A DNA stretch of 5,721 nucleotides. Origin: Candidatus Pelagibacter sp. (GTDB lineage: Bacteria; Pseudomonadota; Alphaproteobacteria; Pelagibacterales; Pelagibacteraceae). Numbering within the stretch: the first letter of the stretch is position 1; each line of letters opens with the position of its first letter. Under the pieces are notes generated by a model. The model worked only from the letters and a program-made list of their open reading frames with translations. It was not told the origin of the DNA and did no database searches. The stretch is from contig DTVC01000044.1 of assembly GCA_012963775.1 (NCBI GenBank), positions 1 to 5,721 of the forward strand, written 5' to 3'. A program made the position numbers and the translations under genes. This document shows positions 1-5,620 of this stretch, piece by piece.

Positions 1-158
1 CTTTCTGGATATCCAAAAAGCAATACCATAGAGGATCCAAAAGATGCTATTAAAAAAACTCCAAGTTCTGTTTTATATGTAAGAATAGTTAGTGCACCAA
101 TTGTAATAATGGAAAAAAAAGCAGCCAAACATGACTTTTTTATATCTTCTTTATTCAT
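1..158 (-). CDS. HPP-family integral membrane protein, N-terminal part (cut by window edge)
   Basis: The first 52 codons of a leftward gene are present, starting at the ATG complementary to 156-158; the rest lies beyond the left edge. After a short polar N-terminus (MNKEDIKKS) come two hydrophobic segments, roughly residues 10-27 and 32-49. The second reads GVFLIASFGSSMVLLFGYPE, which matches the signature 'apFGAsavLLFg.PeS' of HPP-family (PF04982) four-helix membrane proteins. The family is poorly characterised; some plant and cyanobacterial members have been linked to nitrite transport, but I cannot assign a substrate here. The start lies 1 nt after the stop of the Fe-S scaffold gene and no Shine-Dalgarno is visible, so it is probably co-transcribed and translationally coupled. 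Family assignment rests on one conserved segment of a partial protein. Confidence 0.78.
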   Translation of the reverse strand, partial: MNKEDIKKSCLAAFFSIITIGALTILTYKTELGVFLIASFGSSMVLLFGYPE

Positions 159-159
159 T

Positions 160-558
160 TTATAATTTTAATGCTTTTGAAAGAGTTTTGAAAGGCAACA
201 TTAAACATTCTTTTCTTGAAATATTTTTTTTACCAAACAACTTATTAAAAACTGACCATTTTTTAGGAAAAACTGATCGATCTTTTTCAAAAAAAGTTTC
301 TACAAAATATAATAATTCTTTAATACTATTGATTGATTTATTTATTGATTTTCTTGATAATAAACTCACCGAAGCTTGACAATATATACAAGATTTACAT
401 TGATAGCCAAAATCTTTTATTTTATTTTTTTTAACTAATAAACTTATTTCCATTACATCTCCACATATAGGATTTTTATGTTTTGATTGATGAGTGAAAT
501 TATTTAGCACTTTTTGATTTTCTGCGTATGATGCAATTTTTAAAATATCTAAATCCAT
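160..558 (-). CDS. NifU/SufU-like iron-sulfur cluster assembly scaffold protein
   Basis: A 132-residue cytoplasmic protein of the IscU/NifU N-terminal-domain fold, which assembles a nascent Fe-S cluster on conserved cysteines and passes it to apo-proteins. The three ligand regions are visible: Cys32-Gly-Asp34 in NPICGD, Cys57 within CKSCIYCQASVSLL, and Cys118 in RKECLMLPF near the C-terminus, followed by the usual short helix. Length is typical for the SufU-like single-domain family (about 130-150 residues). Two extra cysteines (54 and 60) flank the middle ligand, giving a C-x2-C-x2-C cluster that classical IscU/SufU lack; related alphaproteobacterial proteins usually have a 'CA.GQAS' form here. 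It heads a leftward pair with the HPP protein and is divergent from moeA. It could alternatively be an Fe-S chaperone of narrower function, since no cysteine desulfurase or other suf gene is in view. Confidence 0.88.
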   Translation of the reverse strand: MDLDILKIASYAENQKVLNNFTHQSKHKNPICGDVMEISLLVKKNKIKDFGYQCKSCIYCQASVSLLSRKSINKSINSIKELLYFVETFFEKDRSVFPKKWSVFNKLFGKKNISRKECLMLPFKTLSKALKL

Positions 559-565
559 TTATAAT
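537..565 (+). promoter_or_regulatory. Candidate sigma-70 promoter for the moeA side
   Basis: A perfect TATAAT lies at 560-565, with a weak -35 (TTTTTA, 537-542) at a 17-nt spacing inside the 5' end of the divergent scaffold gene. Predicted transcription start is near 572, giving a leader of about 30 nt before the mini-ORF at 603. The -10 is convincing in form, but AT-rich background weakens the case. The two divergent promoters would share about 50 bp. Confidence 0.35.
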
Positions 566-587
566 TCTTTAATTAAAAGATTAATGC

Positions 588-616
588 TTTATATTTGGTT
601 TTATGATTGAAAACAA
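588..616 (-). promoter_or_regulatory. Candidate sigma-70 promoter for the Fe-S scaffold/HPP pair
   Basis: On the minus strand, TTGTTT (616 to 611) lies 17 nt before TATAAA (593 to 588), which would place transcription start about 22 nt before the scaffold ATG. The -10 matches the consensus at 5 of 6 positions, the -35 only at TTG. In such AT-rich DNA chance matches are common, so this is only a candidate. It overlaps the 5' end of the mini-ORF before moeA. Confidence 0.35.
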
Positions 617-665
617 TATTTTAGGCGATCTTGAAGATGCAAAAAAAAATTTAGATAAAATCTAG
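603..665 (+). CDS. Possible 20-residue leader/mini-ORF immediately upstream of moeA
   Basis: An ATG-started reading frame encodes MIENNILGDLEDAKKNLDKI and stops with TAG one nucleotide before the moeA ATG. It is the only open frame between the divergent promoter region and moeA, and the stop-start arrangement (TAG-A-ATG) would allow translational coupling. The peptide is charged and probably helical; I recognise no family. No Shine-Dalgarno precedes it. A run of nine A's (641-649) sits inside it, but shifting frame there gives rapid stops in every frame, so it is not a broken N-terminal extension of MoeA. It may be a chance ORF. Confidence 0.25.
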   Translation: MIENNILGDLEDAKKNLDKI

Positions 666-666
666 A

Positions 667-1923
667 ATGATCACTTATAAAAAAGCTTTAGAGATATTAA
701 AAAAAGCAAAAATTAAGTTAAAAAACGAAAAAATTTTATCAAAAAATGCCACTTTAAGAATTTCCGCTGAAAATATTTACTCGCCGGAAAATTACCCTTC
801 AAGTGATAATACAGCATTTGATGGTTTTGCTGTTAATTCAAAAGACACTAATCAAATAAAGAATAACAATCCAAAAAAATTTAGAATTCTAAGAACGTTA
901 GCAGCTGGAGACAATCCTTCAATTAAAAATGTTAAAAAATTTTCTACCATTGAAGTAATGACAGGCGCCATTATAAAAAAACCATTTGATACTGTTATTC
1001 CAATTGAACAAATCGAATATTTTCCAAACAAAGATAATGCAAAATATATTCTTATTAGAAATAAAGTTAATAAACATAATTATTTTAGATTTGGGGGATC
1101 AGATTACAAAAAAGGGCAAAAAATTATAGGTATCGGAGAAATTATTCGATCTTCGAATATTTTAGCATTTAAAACTTTAGGTGTAGAAAAAGTTTTAGTT
1201 AAAAAAAAGCCAGTTTTAGCATTTTATGCAACTGGAAATGAAATATCCGATTCAAAGAAGATACCAATCTGGAAAGTTAGAAATTCCAACGGTTATTACC
1301 TAAGATCATTGATTAATAATCTACCAATAACCTTTAAGGTTCAAAAAATTTTAAGAGATAATGATCAACTAATTTTTAAAAAAGAAATAAAAAGACATTT
1401 AAAATCTAATACAAATATAATTATTACATCAGGAGCTGTTTCAGCGGGTAAATTTGATTTTGTTCCAGGAATAATTAAAAATTTTAAACTAGCTAATTTT
1501 TTCAAGAGTGTAGCAATAAGACCAGGTAAGCCTATTTTATTTTCAAAATTCAAAAATACAAATATTGCTTTTTTTGGTCTTCCAGGAAATCCTATTTCTT
1601 CGGCGGCATGTTTTAGATTTTTTGTTTTTCCTTTTCTATTTACATCTTTAAACATAAAAAAAGAGAAACCTTTTAAAGCTAAGCTAAAAAATGTTTTTAT
1701 TAAAAAAAAAGAATTTACTAGATTTATCAAAGGAAAAATTTCATTTTCAAACAAAGGATTAGTTGAATTTGAAGTGCTTGGGGGACAAGAGTCTTTTAGA
1801 ATAAATTCTTTTACTCAGGCAAATTCATGGGGTTTCTTCCCTAGTGGAAAAAGCAAATTTAAAAAAGGTCAGTTTATTGACTGTTTTACAGTTTTGCCAT
1901 ATGACGAAATGTTAATTAATTGA
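667..1923 (+). CDS. moeA: Molybdopterin molybdenumtransferase MoeA
   Basis: MoeA inserts molybdate into adenylylated molybdopterin in the last step of basic molybdenum cofactor synthesis in the cytoplasm. At 418 residues it is close to the usual 400-410. The MoeA N-terminal domains cover about 1-175, with SSDNTAFDGFAV (45-56; invariant Asp52) and the TGA motif at 99-101. The MoCF-binding domain (about 178-325) carries ATGNEI (188-193, Glu192), TSGAVSAGKFDF (254-265, Asp264), RPGKP (285-289) and GLPGNP (304-309). The C-terminal beta domain covers about 340-415. Two normally tight motifs are altered: NTAFDGFA for the usual SAMDGYA, and GAVSAG for GGVSVG; the acidic residues themselves are kept, so the enzyme is probably active. 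The protein is exceptionally lysine-rich, in line with AT drift. ATG at 667 is the first start after an in-frame stop at 652-654; no Shine-Dalgarno is seen. Confidence 0.95.
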   Translation: MITYKKALEILKKAKIKLKNEKILSKNATLRISAENIYSPENYPSSDNTAFDGFAVNSKDTNQIKNNNPKKFRILRTLAAGDNPSIKNVKKFSTIEVMTGAIIKKPFDTVIPIEQIEYFPNKDNAKYILIRNKVNKHNYFRFGGSDYKKGQKIIGIGEIIRSSNILAFKTLGVEKVLVKKKPVLAFYATGNEISDSKKIPIWKVRNSNGYYLRSLINNLPITFKVQKILRDNDQLIFKKEIKRHLKSNTNIIITSGAVSAGKFDFVPGIIKNFKLANFFKSVAIRPGKPILFSKFKNTNIAFFGLPGNPISSAACFRFFVFPFLFTSLNIKKEKPFKAKLKNVFIKKKEFTRFIKGKISFSNKGLVEFEVLGGQESFRINSFTQANSWGFFPSGKSKFKKGQFIDCFTVLPYDEMLIN

Positions 1924-1933
1924 TTAAAAATTG

Positions 1934-1962
1934 TTGAGAAAAAAAAAATTTAGCATTAAAAA
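1934..1962 (+). promoter_or_regulatory. Weak candidate promoter before the transporter-creatinase cassette
   Basis: Within the 45-nt gap after moeA, TTGAGA (1934-1939, 5 of 6 to the -35 consensus) is followed after 17 nt by TAAAAA (1957-1962, 4 of 6 to the -10). If used, transcription would begin essentially at the transporter ATG and give a nearly leaderless message. No terminator is visible after moeA, so read-through from the moeA promoter is equally possible. Confidence 0.2.
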
Positions 1963-1968
1963 TCTCTA

Positions 1969-2874
1969 ATGTTTGAATTAAAAAATCCACGAATTGCAAT
2001 ACAATTAGTTTTAATAGCAGGAATTTTTTGGTCTTTTGGAGCTTACGTGGTTAGACTTATAGATCAACCCCAAACTGTTCCTTGGCAATATTTATTTACA
2101 AGAGGAATAGTAATTTTTACTTTGTTAAATTTTTATCTTTATCTTGAAGAAGGTATTGGTTTTTATAAAAATTATCAAAAAGCTGGCATATCAGGTTTAG
2201 TTGGTGGCATTGGTTTAGGAATAGCCATGATCACCTTTATATGGTCTATTACGAATACTACAGCAGCAATAACTTTATTATGTTTGGCATCCATGCCATT
2301 TATAACTGCATTATTAGGTTATATATTTTTAAAAGAAAATGTTTCTATAGGTGTGTGGGTATCTATAGGTATTGCTACTATTGGAATTATGATAATGGCA
2401 TTAGGGAATACAGAAAAAAACTCAATATATGGTCTAGTATTTGGACTAGTTTCATCTCTTGGATTTTCAATATTTTCGGTAAGTTTAAGATGGAGAAAAG
2501 AAACTCCTAAGTTTACGACAGTAGCTATTGCAGGATTATTTTGCTTTTTGTTTTCAACAGTAATTATTTTAATCTACGATTTAAAATTTTTGTCTTCAGG
2601 AAAAAATGAGGGGTTATTTGCATTACATGGAACTATAGTATGCTTAGGACTAATTTTATATTCAATTGGATCAAAAAATATTCAAGCCGCAGAATTAACT
2701 CTGTTATCTTTAACAGAAATAATCGGAGGTATTTTCTGGGTTTGGTTACCATGGTTAGGAATAAACGAAATTCCTTCTACCAACACAATAATTGGTGGTT
2801 TTTTTATTTTTATGGCAATTTTTTATTATAGTTTATTAATAAAAAGTAATAGACGTTTTATTGGATTGAATTAA
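1969..2874 (+). CDS. EamA/DMT-superfamily membrane transporter (10 TM)
   Basis: A 301-residue inner-membrane protein with about ten hydrophobic helices in two EamA repeats (about 10-145 and 153-290), the standard architecture and length for drug/metabolite transporters. Each repeat has the typical ending: TTAAITLLCLASMPFITALL (97-116) followed by LKENVS and an Ile/Gly-rich helix, and in the second half AELTLLSLTEIIGGIFW (241-257) followed by GINEIPS and a final helix. Many DMT proteins export amino acids or other small metabolites, some import them; sequence alone does not give the substrate. It sits 5 nt upstream of the creatinase and so probably carries a substrate or product of the following enzymes (creatine, guanidino compounds, sarcosine or an amino acid); this is inference. 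ATG 1969 is the only plausible start, as the next in-frame Met is residue 88. No Shine-Dalgarno is seen. Confidence 0.9.
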   Translation: MFELKNPRIAIQLVLIAGIFWSFGAYVVRLIDQPQTVPWQYLFTRGIVIFTLLNFYLYLEEGIGFYKNYQKAGISGLVGGIGLGIAMITFIWSITNTTAAITLLCLASMPFITALLGYIFLKENVSIGVWVSIGIATIGIMIMALGNTEKNSIYGLVFGLVSSLGFSIFSVSLRWRKETPKFTTVAIAGLFCFLFSTVIILIYDLKFLSSGKNEGLFALHGTIVCLGLILYSIGSKNIQAAELTLLSLTEIIGGIFWVWLPWLGINEIPSTNTIIGGFFIFMAIFYYSLLIKSNRRFIGLN

Positions 2875-2879
2875 ATAGT

Positions 2880-4097
2880 ATGGAAAGACCTAATTTTTTT
2901 GAACTCAAAAATGGATCTAAAGTAAAACTTCCTTTTACAGACAAAGAATATAAAAATAGATCAAATAAACTCAGAGAAGAAATGTCTAAGAATAATCTTG
3001 ATATGATTATTTTAACTTCAATGCATAACATTGCATATTACACGGGGTTTATTTATTGTTCATTTGGAAGACCTTACGGATGTGTTATTACAAATAAAAA
3101 AGTTGTGACTGTCTCAGCAAATATAGATGCTGGTCAACCTTGGAGGAGATCGGCTTATGACAATATTATTTATACTGATTGGAAGAGAGATAATTTTTTA
3201 AAATCTATTGTATCAATTATCGGCAGAGACGAACCACCCAAAAATATAGGCATAGAGCATGATCACATTACACTAGAAGTAGAAAATAAACTTAAGTCAA
3301 TTTTTAATTTTTCAAATTTCAGCGATATTTCAAAAAAACTCATGAAGTTAAGAATGATAAAATCAAAAGAAGAAATTGATATTATTAAAAATGGAGCAAG
3401 AATTGCTGATATTGGAGCAGAGGAAATAGTAAAACATATAAAAGTAGACGAAAGTGAATTAGAAATTGCTATTGCTGGTAGAGATAGGATGGAACGAGAA
3501 ATAGCCAAAACTTATCCTGATGCAGAATATATGGATACATGGGTTTGGTTTCAATCTGGAATCAACACTGATGGCGCACATAATCCCAAAACATCTCGAA
3601 AATTAAAATCAGGAGACATTTTATCATTGAATACATTTCCAATGATATCCGGTTATTATACAGCCCTTGAAAGAACTTTATTTTTAGAAACAATAGATGA
3701 TGCCTCGTTAAAAGCTTGGGAAGCAAATATAAAAGTTCATGAAAGAGGAATAGAATTAATTAAACCTGGAGTGAAATGTTCAGAAATTTGTCATGAACTA
3801 AATGATTTATTTGCTCAGTTGGGTTATTTACAATATAGAACATTTGGGTACGGACATTCATTTGGATTACTTTCACATTTTTATGGTAGAGAATCTGGTT
3901 TAGAGTTGAGAGAGGATATTGATACAATTTTAGAACCCAATATGGTTATTTCAATGGAGCCAATGATAATGATACCTGAAGGCAAACCTGGGGCAGGAGG
4001 ATACAGAGAACACGATATTTTAGTTATAGGTGAAAAAAACTCTGAAAATATTACTAAATTTCCATACGGCCCTGAAAAAAATATAATTAAAAATTAA
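2880..4097 (+). CDS. Creatinase (creatine amidinohydrolase), M24 'pita-bread' family
   Basis: A cytoplasmic enzyme hydrolysing creatine to sarcosine and urea. At 405 residues it matches the Pseudomonas/Bacillus creatinases (about 403-411) end to end. The N-terminal creatinase domain (about 25-155) contains YCSFGRPY with Phe62 and Arg64, which contact the substrate carboxylate; the C-terminal pita-bread domain (about 160-398) contains TDGAHNP (catalytic His234), YTALERTLFLE (Glu264), SHFYGRE (Arg337) and VISMEPMIM (Glu360). These correspond to Phe62, Arg64, His232, Glu262, Arg335 and Glu358 of the P. putida enzyme. Long stretches (MDTW.WFQSGINTDGAHNP, YRTFGYGHSFG, KFPYGPEKNII) are near-identical to it as I recall it. 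The metal ligands of M24 peptidases are not kept (Asn251 in LSLN), as in true creatinases, which excludes Xaa-Pro peptidase or the DMSP lyase DddP. It lies 5 nt after the transporter and 2 nt before the amidinotransferase; no Shine-Dalgarno is visible, suggesting coupling. Confidence 0.93.
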   Translation: MERPNFFELKNGSKVKLPFTDKEYKNRSNKLREEMSKNNLDMIILTSMHNIAYYTGFIYCSFGRPYGCVITNKKVVTVSANIDAGQPWRRSAYDNIIYTDWKRDNFLKSIVSIIGRDEPPKNIGIEHDHITLEVENKLKSIFNFSNFSDISKKLMKLRMIKSKEEIDIIKNGARIADIGAEEIVKHIKVDESELEIAIAGRDRMEREIAKTYPDAEYMDTWVWFQSGINTDGAHNPKTSRKLKSGDILSLNTFPMISGYYTALERTLFLETIDDASLKAWEANIKVHERGIELIKPGVKCSEICHELNDLFAQLGYLQYRTFGYGHSFGLLSHFYGRESGLELREDIDTILEPNMVISMEPMIMIPEGKPGAGGYREHDILVIGEKNSENITKFPYGPEKNIIKN

Positions 4098-4099
4098 TT

Positions 4100-5215
4100 A
4101 TGGGTGATAAAAAAATTATTGTTAATAGTTGGAATGAATGGGATCCATTAAAACATGTGATAGTTGGAAGGGCTGATGGCACATGTATTCCAGGTCCCGA
4201 ACCAGCACTTGAAGCAAAAGTTCCAGAAGATTCAGATATGAGAGGTAAATTTGGTACAAGAGGTAAAGATACTATTGATAAAGCTAATCAGCTATTAGAT
4301 GATTTTTCAAATATTTTAGAAAAAAGAGGGGTAAAAGTAGATCGCCCGACACCAATTGATTTTAATCAACCAACATCAACACCTGATTGGAAGGCAGAGA
4401 CAATGTTTGGATGTATGCCACCAAGAGATGTACTTTTAACAGTTGGTCATGAAATTTTAGAAGCAACCATGAGTTATAGATGTAGATGGTTTGAATATTT
4501 ATGTTACAGACCGCTACTTAAACACTACTATAATTCTGATCCCAATATGAAACATGAGTCTGCTCCAAAACCGAGATTGACCGATGCAGATTATAGAAAA
4601 GATTATTTATCTGATAAAATTGGAATACAAAAACGATTAGACTGGACAGAAAATAAATTCTTTGTAACAACCGAAGAAGAGCCATTGTTCGATGCAGCTG
4701 ATGTTTTAAGATTTGGCAAAGATTTAGTTGTTCAACATGGTTTTACGACAAACCTTAAGGGAATAGATTGGATTAAAAGACATTATAAAGATCATCGTGT
4801 TCATACTGTAAATTTTCCTGGAGATCCTTATCCTATTCATATTGATGCAACTTTTACACCAATTAAACCAGGACTGATCATTAATAATCCTCAAAGAAGA
4901 TTACCTAAAGAACAAAGAAAACTTTTTGAAAAAAATGATTGGCAAATACTTGATGCTGCACAACCAGCACATAATTCACCTCCTGCTTTATGTTACTCAT
5001 CTGTTTGGCTTTCTATGAATGTTTTAGTTCTTGATCCTAAAACTGTTTGTGTAGAAAAAAGCGAAGTTTATCAAGTTGAGCAATTAGATAAATTAGGAAT
5101 GGAAGTTATACCGGTTGATATGAGGGATGCCTATGCTTTTGGGGGAGGTCTTCATTGTTGTACCGCAGATGTTTATAGAGAAGGGAAATTAGAGGACTAT
5201 TTTCCAAATCAGTGA
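4100..5215 (+). CDS. L-arginine:glycine amidinotransferase-family enzyme
   Basis: A 371-residue enzyme of the AGAT (GATM)/StrB family, which moves the amidino group of arginine to an amine through a cysteine-bound intermediate; with glycine the products are guanidinoacetate and ornithine, and the reaction is reversible. It aligns along its length with mature human AGAT: NEWDPL..VIVGRA (12-25), PPRDVLLTVG (107-116, Asp110), EPLFDAADVLR (194-204, Asp198), HIDAT (His247, Asp249), NPQR (Arg266), YSSVWLSMN (Ser300, Ser301), GGGLHCCT (Cys353). These map to human Asp170, Asp254, His303, Asp305, Arg322, Ser354/355 and Cys407 with nearly the same spacings. The acceptor-pocket positions equal to human Asn300 and Met302 are Tyr244 and Ile246, so an acceptor other than glycine is possible. 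A second Cys (354) follows the nucleophile. It starts 2 nt after the creatinase stop and ends the enzyme cassette. Confidence 0.92.
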   Translation: MGDKKIIVNSWNEWDPLKHVIVGRADGTCIPGPEPALEAKVPEDSDMRGKFGTRGKDTIDKANQLLDDFSNILEKRGVKVDRPTPIDFNQPTSTPDWKAETMFGCMPPRDVLLTVGHEILEATMSYRCRWFEYLCYRPLLKHYYNSDPNMKHESAPKPRLTDADYRKDYLSDKIGIQKRLDWTENKFFVTTEEEPLFDAADVLRFGKDLVVQHGFTTNLKGIDWIKRHYKDHRVHTVNFPGDPYPIHIDATFTPIKPGLIINNPQRRLPKEQRKLFEKNDWQILDAAQPAHNSPPALCYSSVWLSMNVLVLDPKTVCVEKSEVYQVEQLDKLGMEVIPVDMRDAYAFGGGLHCCTADVYREGKLEDYFPNQ

Positions 5216-5240
5216 TATACTTACAGAGAATCAAAAAAAT

Positions 5241-5244
5241 GGAG
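5241..5244 (+). promoter_or_regulatory. Shine-Dalgarno GGAG before the micropeptide ORF
   Basis: GGAG lies 5 nt ahead of the ATG at 5250, an optimal spacing, in a window where the larger genes have no recognisable ribosome-binding site. It also falls inside a 7-codon out-of-frame ORF beginning at ATG 5239, which is unlikely to matter. The site is the main argument that the ORF at 5250 is translated. Confidence 0.45.
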
Positions 5245-5249
5245 CAAAA

Positions 5250-5309
5250 ATGGAAGTTGTGATTATATTGGTTGTAGCTTGGTGGGCTTATAATCAATTT
5301 GTAGGTTAG
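5250..5309 (+). CDS. Possible 19-residue single-span membrane micropeptide
   Basis: A 20-codon ORF (including stop) encodes MEVVIILVVAWWAYNQFVG. Residues 3-13 are uniformly hydrophobic, followed by a Trp/Tyr interface and a short polar tail, the profile of a minimal membrane-spanning or membrane-anchoring peptide. It lies 34 nt after the amidinotransferase stop, has its own GGAG at good spacing, and ends about 30 nt before the intrinsic terminator, so it would be carried on the same message. I recognise no family. It could be a regulator or accessory subunit of the cassette's transporter, a toxin-like peptide, or a chance ORF in AT-rich DNA. Confidence 0.4.
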   Translation: MEVVIILVVAWWAYNQFVG

Positions 5310-5325
5310 ACAATAGCAATATTGT
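5310..5325 (+). other. Small hairpin with GCAA tetraloop
   Basis: ACAATA (5310-5315) and TATTGT (5320-5325) can pair in a 6-bp stem closed by a GCAA loop of the stable GNRA class. It begins immediately after the micropeptide stop and is followed by AATTTT. The stem is AT-rich and weak; it may protect the 3' end of the message or assist termination together with the stronger hairpin downstream. Confidence 0.3.
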
Positions 5326-5339
5326 AATTTTAAAATATA

Positions 5340-5370
5340 AGACAAACCTTTAGGAGAGGTGTGTTTTTTT
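5340..5370 (+). terminator. Rho-independent terminator of the rightward operon
   Basis: Arms AAGACAAACCT (5339-5349) and AGGTGTGTTTT (5357-5367) pair with one G-U wobble and one A-G mismatch across a 7-nt loop, and the descending arm runs directly into T's ending at 5370. It sits between the end of the rightward cassette and the stop of the convergent leftward gene, exactly where a terminator is expected. The hairpin also explains the AGGAGAGG sequence at 5352-5359, which otherwise resembles a ribosome-binding site. In the opposite direction the stem lacks a good U-tract, so it probably serves only the rightward operon. Confidence 0.6.
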
Positions 5371-5375
5371 ACTGG

Positions 5376-5603
5376 TTAACTTGGATTTTTTTTCAAAAAT
5401 TCAATGTATTCAACTACCTCACCAAATTTATTATCATCAATGTCCTTGTAGCTCATTTGAAATTTGTTTTTGACACATATTGCTACATGAGCGTATGGAT
5501 TTCGTCCTTTAGGATGATTAGGATGATCAGGAAGCTGTCCTTGTAAATAATCACCAGCTTCCTGAATAATTTTCCAGAGTTTACTTGCGTTTTCTTTGTT
5601 CAC
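5376..5603 (-). CDS. Small conserved-looking protein of unknown function, possibly ORF6C-like
   Basis: A 75-residue soluble, probably helical protein. The first part (about 5-24) is an amphipathic helix; a loop with LPDHPNHPKGRNPYAHV (24-40) follows; the end (about 38-70) reads VAICVKNKFQMSYKDI..NKFGEVVEYIEFLKKN. That end resembles the 'lk.rFgv.sYkdIp...f.eal.yI' pattern of the ORF6C domain found at the C-terminus of phage antirepressor-type proteins, but without any partner DNA-binding domain. This resemblance is by eye and modest. Composition is balanced, unlike the hydrophobic frames on the other strand. The GTG at 5601-5603 is the only start, since an in-frame TAA lies six codons upstream with no other initiation codon between. 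GAAGG precedes it at an unusually short 1-nt spacing. It is convergent to the operon and separated from it by the terminator. Confidence 0.75.
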   Translation of the reverse strand: MNKENASKLWKIIQEAGDYLQGQLPDHPNHPKGRNPYAHVAICVKNKFQMSYKDIDDNKFGEVVEYIEFLKKNPS

Positions 5604-5620
5604 ACCTTCACTTTTTCTGT

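Noticed and set aside
131..379. Rightward 82-codon ORF opposite the Fe-S scaffold gene
   Set aside because: It lies antisense to a gene with clear family motifs and has only a low-complexity Phe/Leu/Asn-rich product.
641..649. Run of nine A's as a frameshift joining the mini-ORF to moeA
   Set aside because: All three frames after the run meet stops before the moeA start, so no single-base change would fuse them.
2880..4097. Annotation of the M24 protein as Xaa-Pro aminopeptidase or DMSP lyase DddP
   Set aside because: Metal ligands expected in peptidases and DddP are not kept, while every creatinase substrate-binding residue and the full-length alignment agree with creatinase.
5106..5345. 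Leftward 79-codon ORF overlapping the amidinotransferase 3' end
   Set aside because: It overlaps the conserved catalytic Cys region on the other strand and the terminator; its product has no recognisable features.
5345..5370. GGAGAG reminiscent of the start of a glycine riboswitch, attractive given the glycine-related genes
   Set aside because: None of the other conserved glycine aptamer elements (such as the CAGGCAAAAGGAC-like end) is nearby, and the sequence is explained by the terminator.
5352..5546. Apparent strong ribosome-binding site AGGAGAGG followed by GTG and a 61-codon rightward ORF
   Set aside because: The purine-rich run is the loop and descending arm of a terminator hairpin leading into T's, and the ORF is a hydrophobic mirror of the better-composed leftward gene at 5376-5603.
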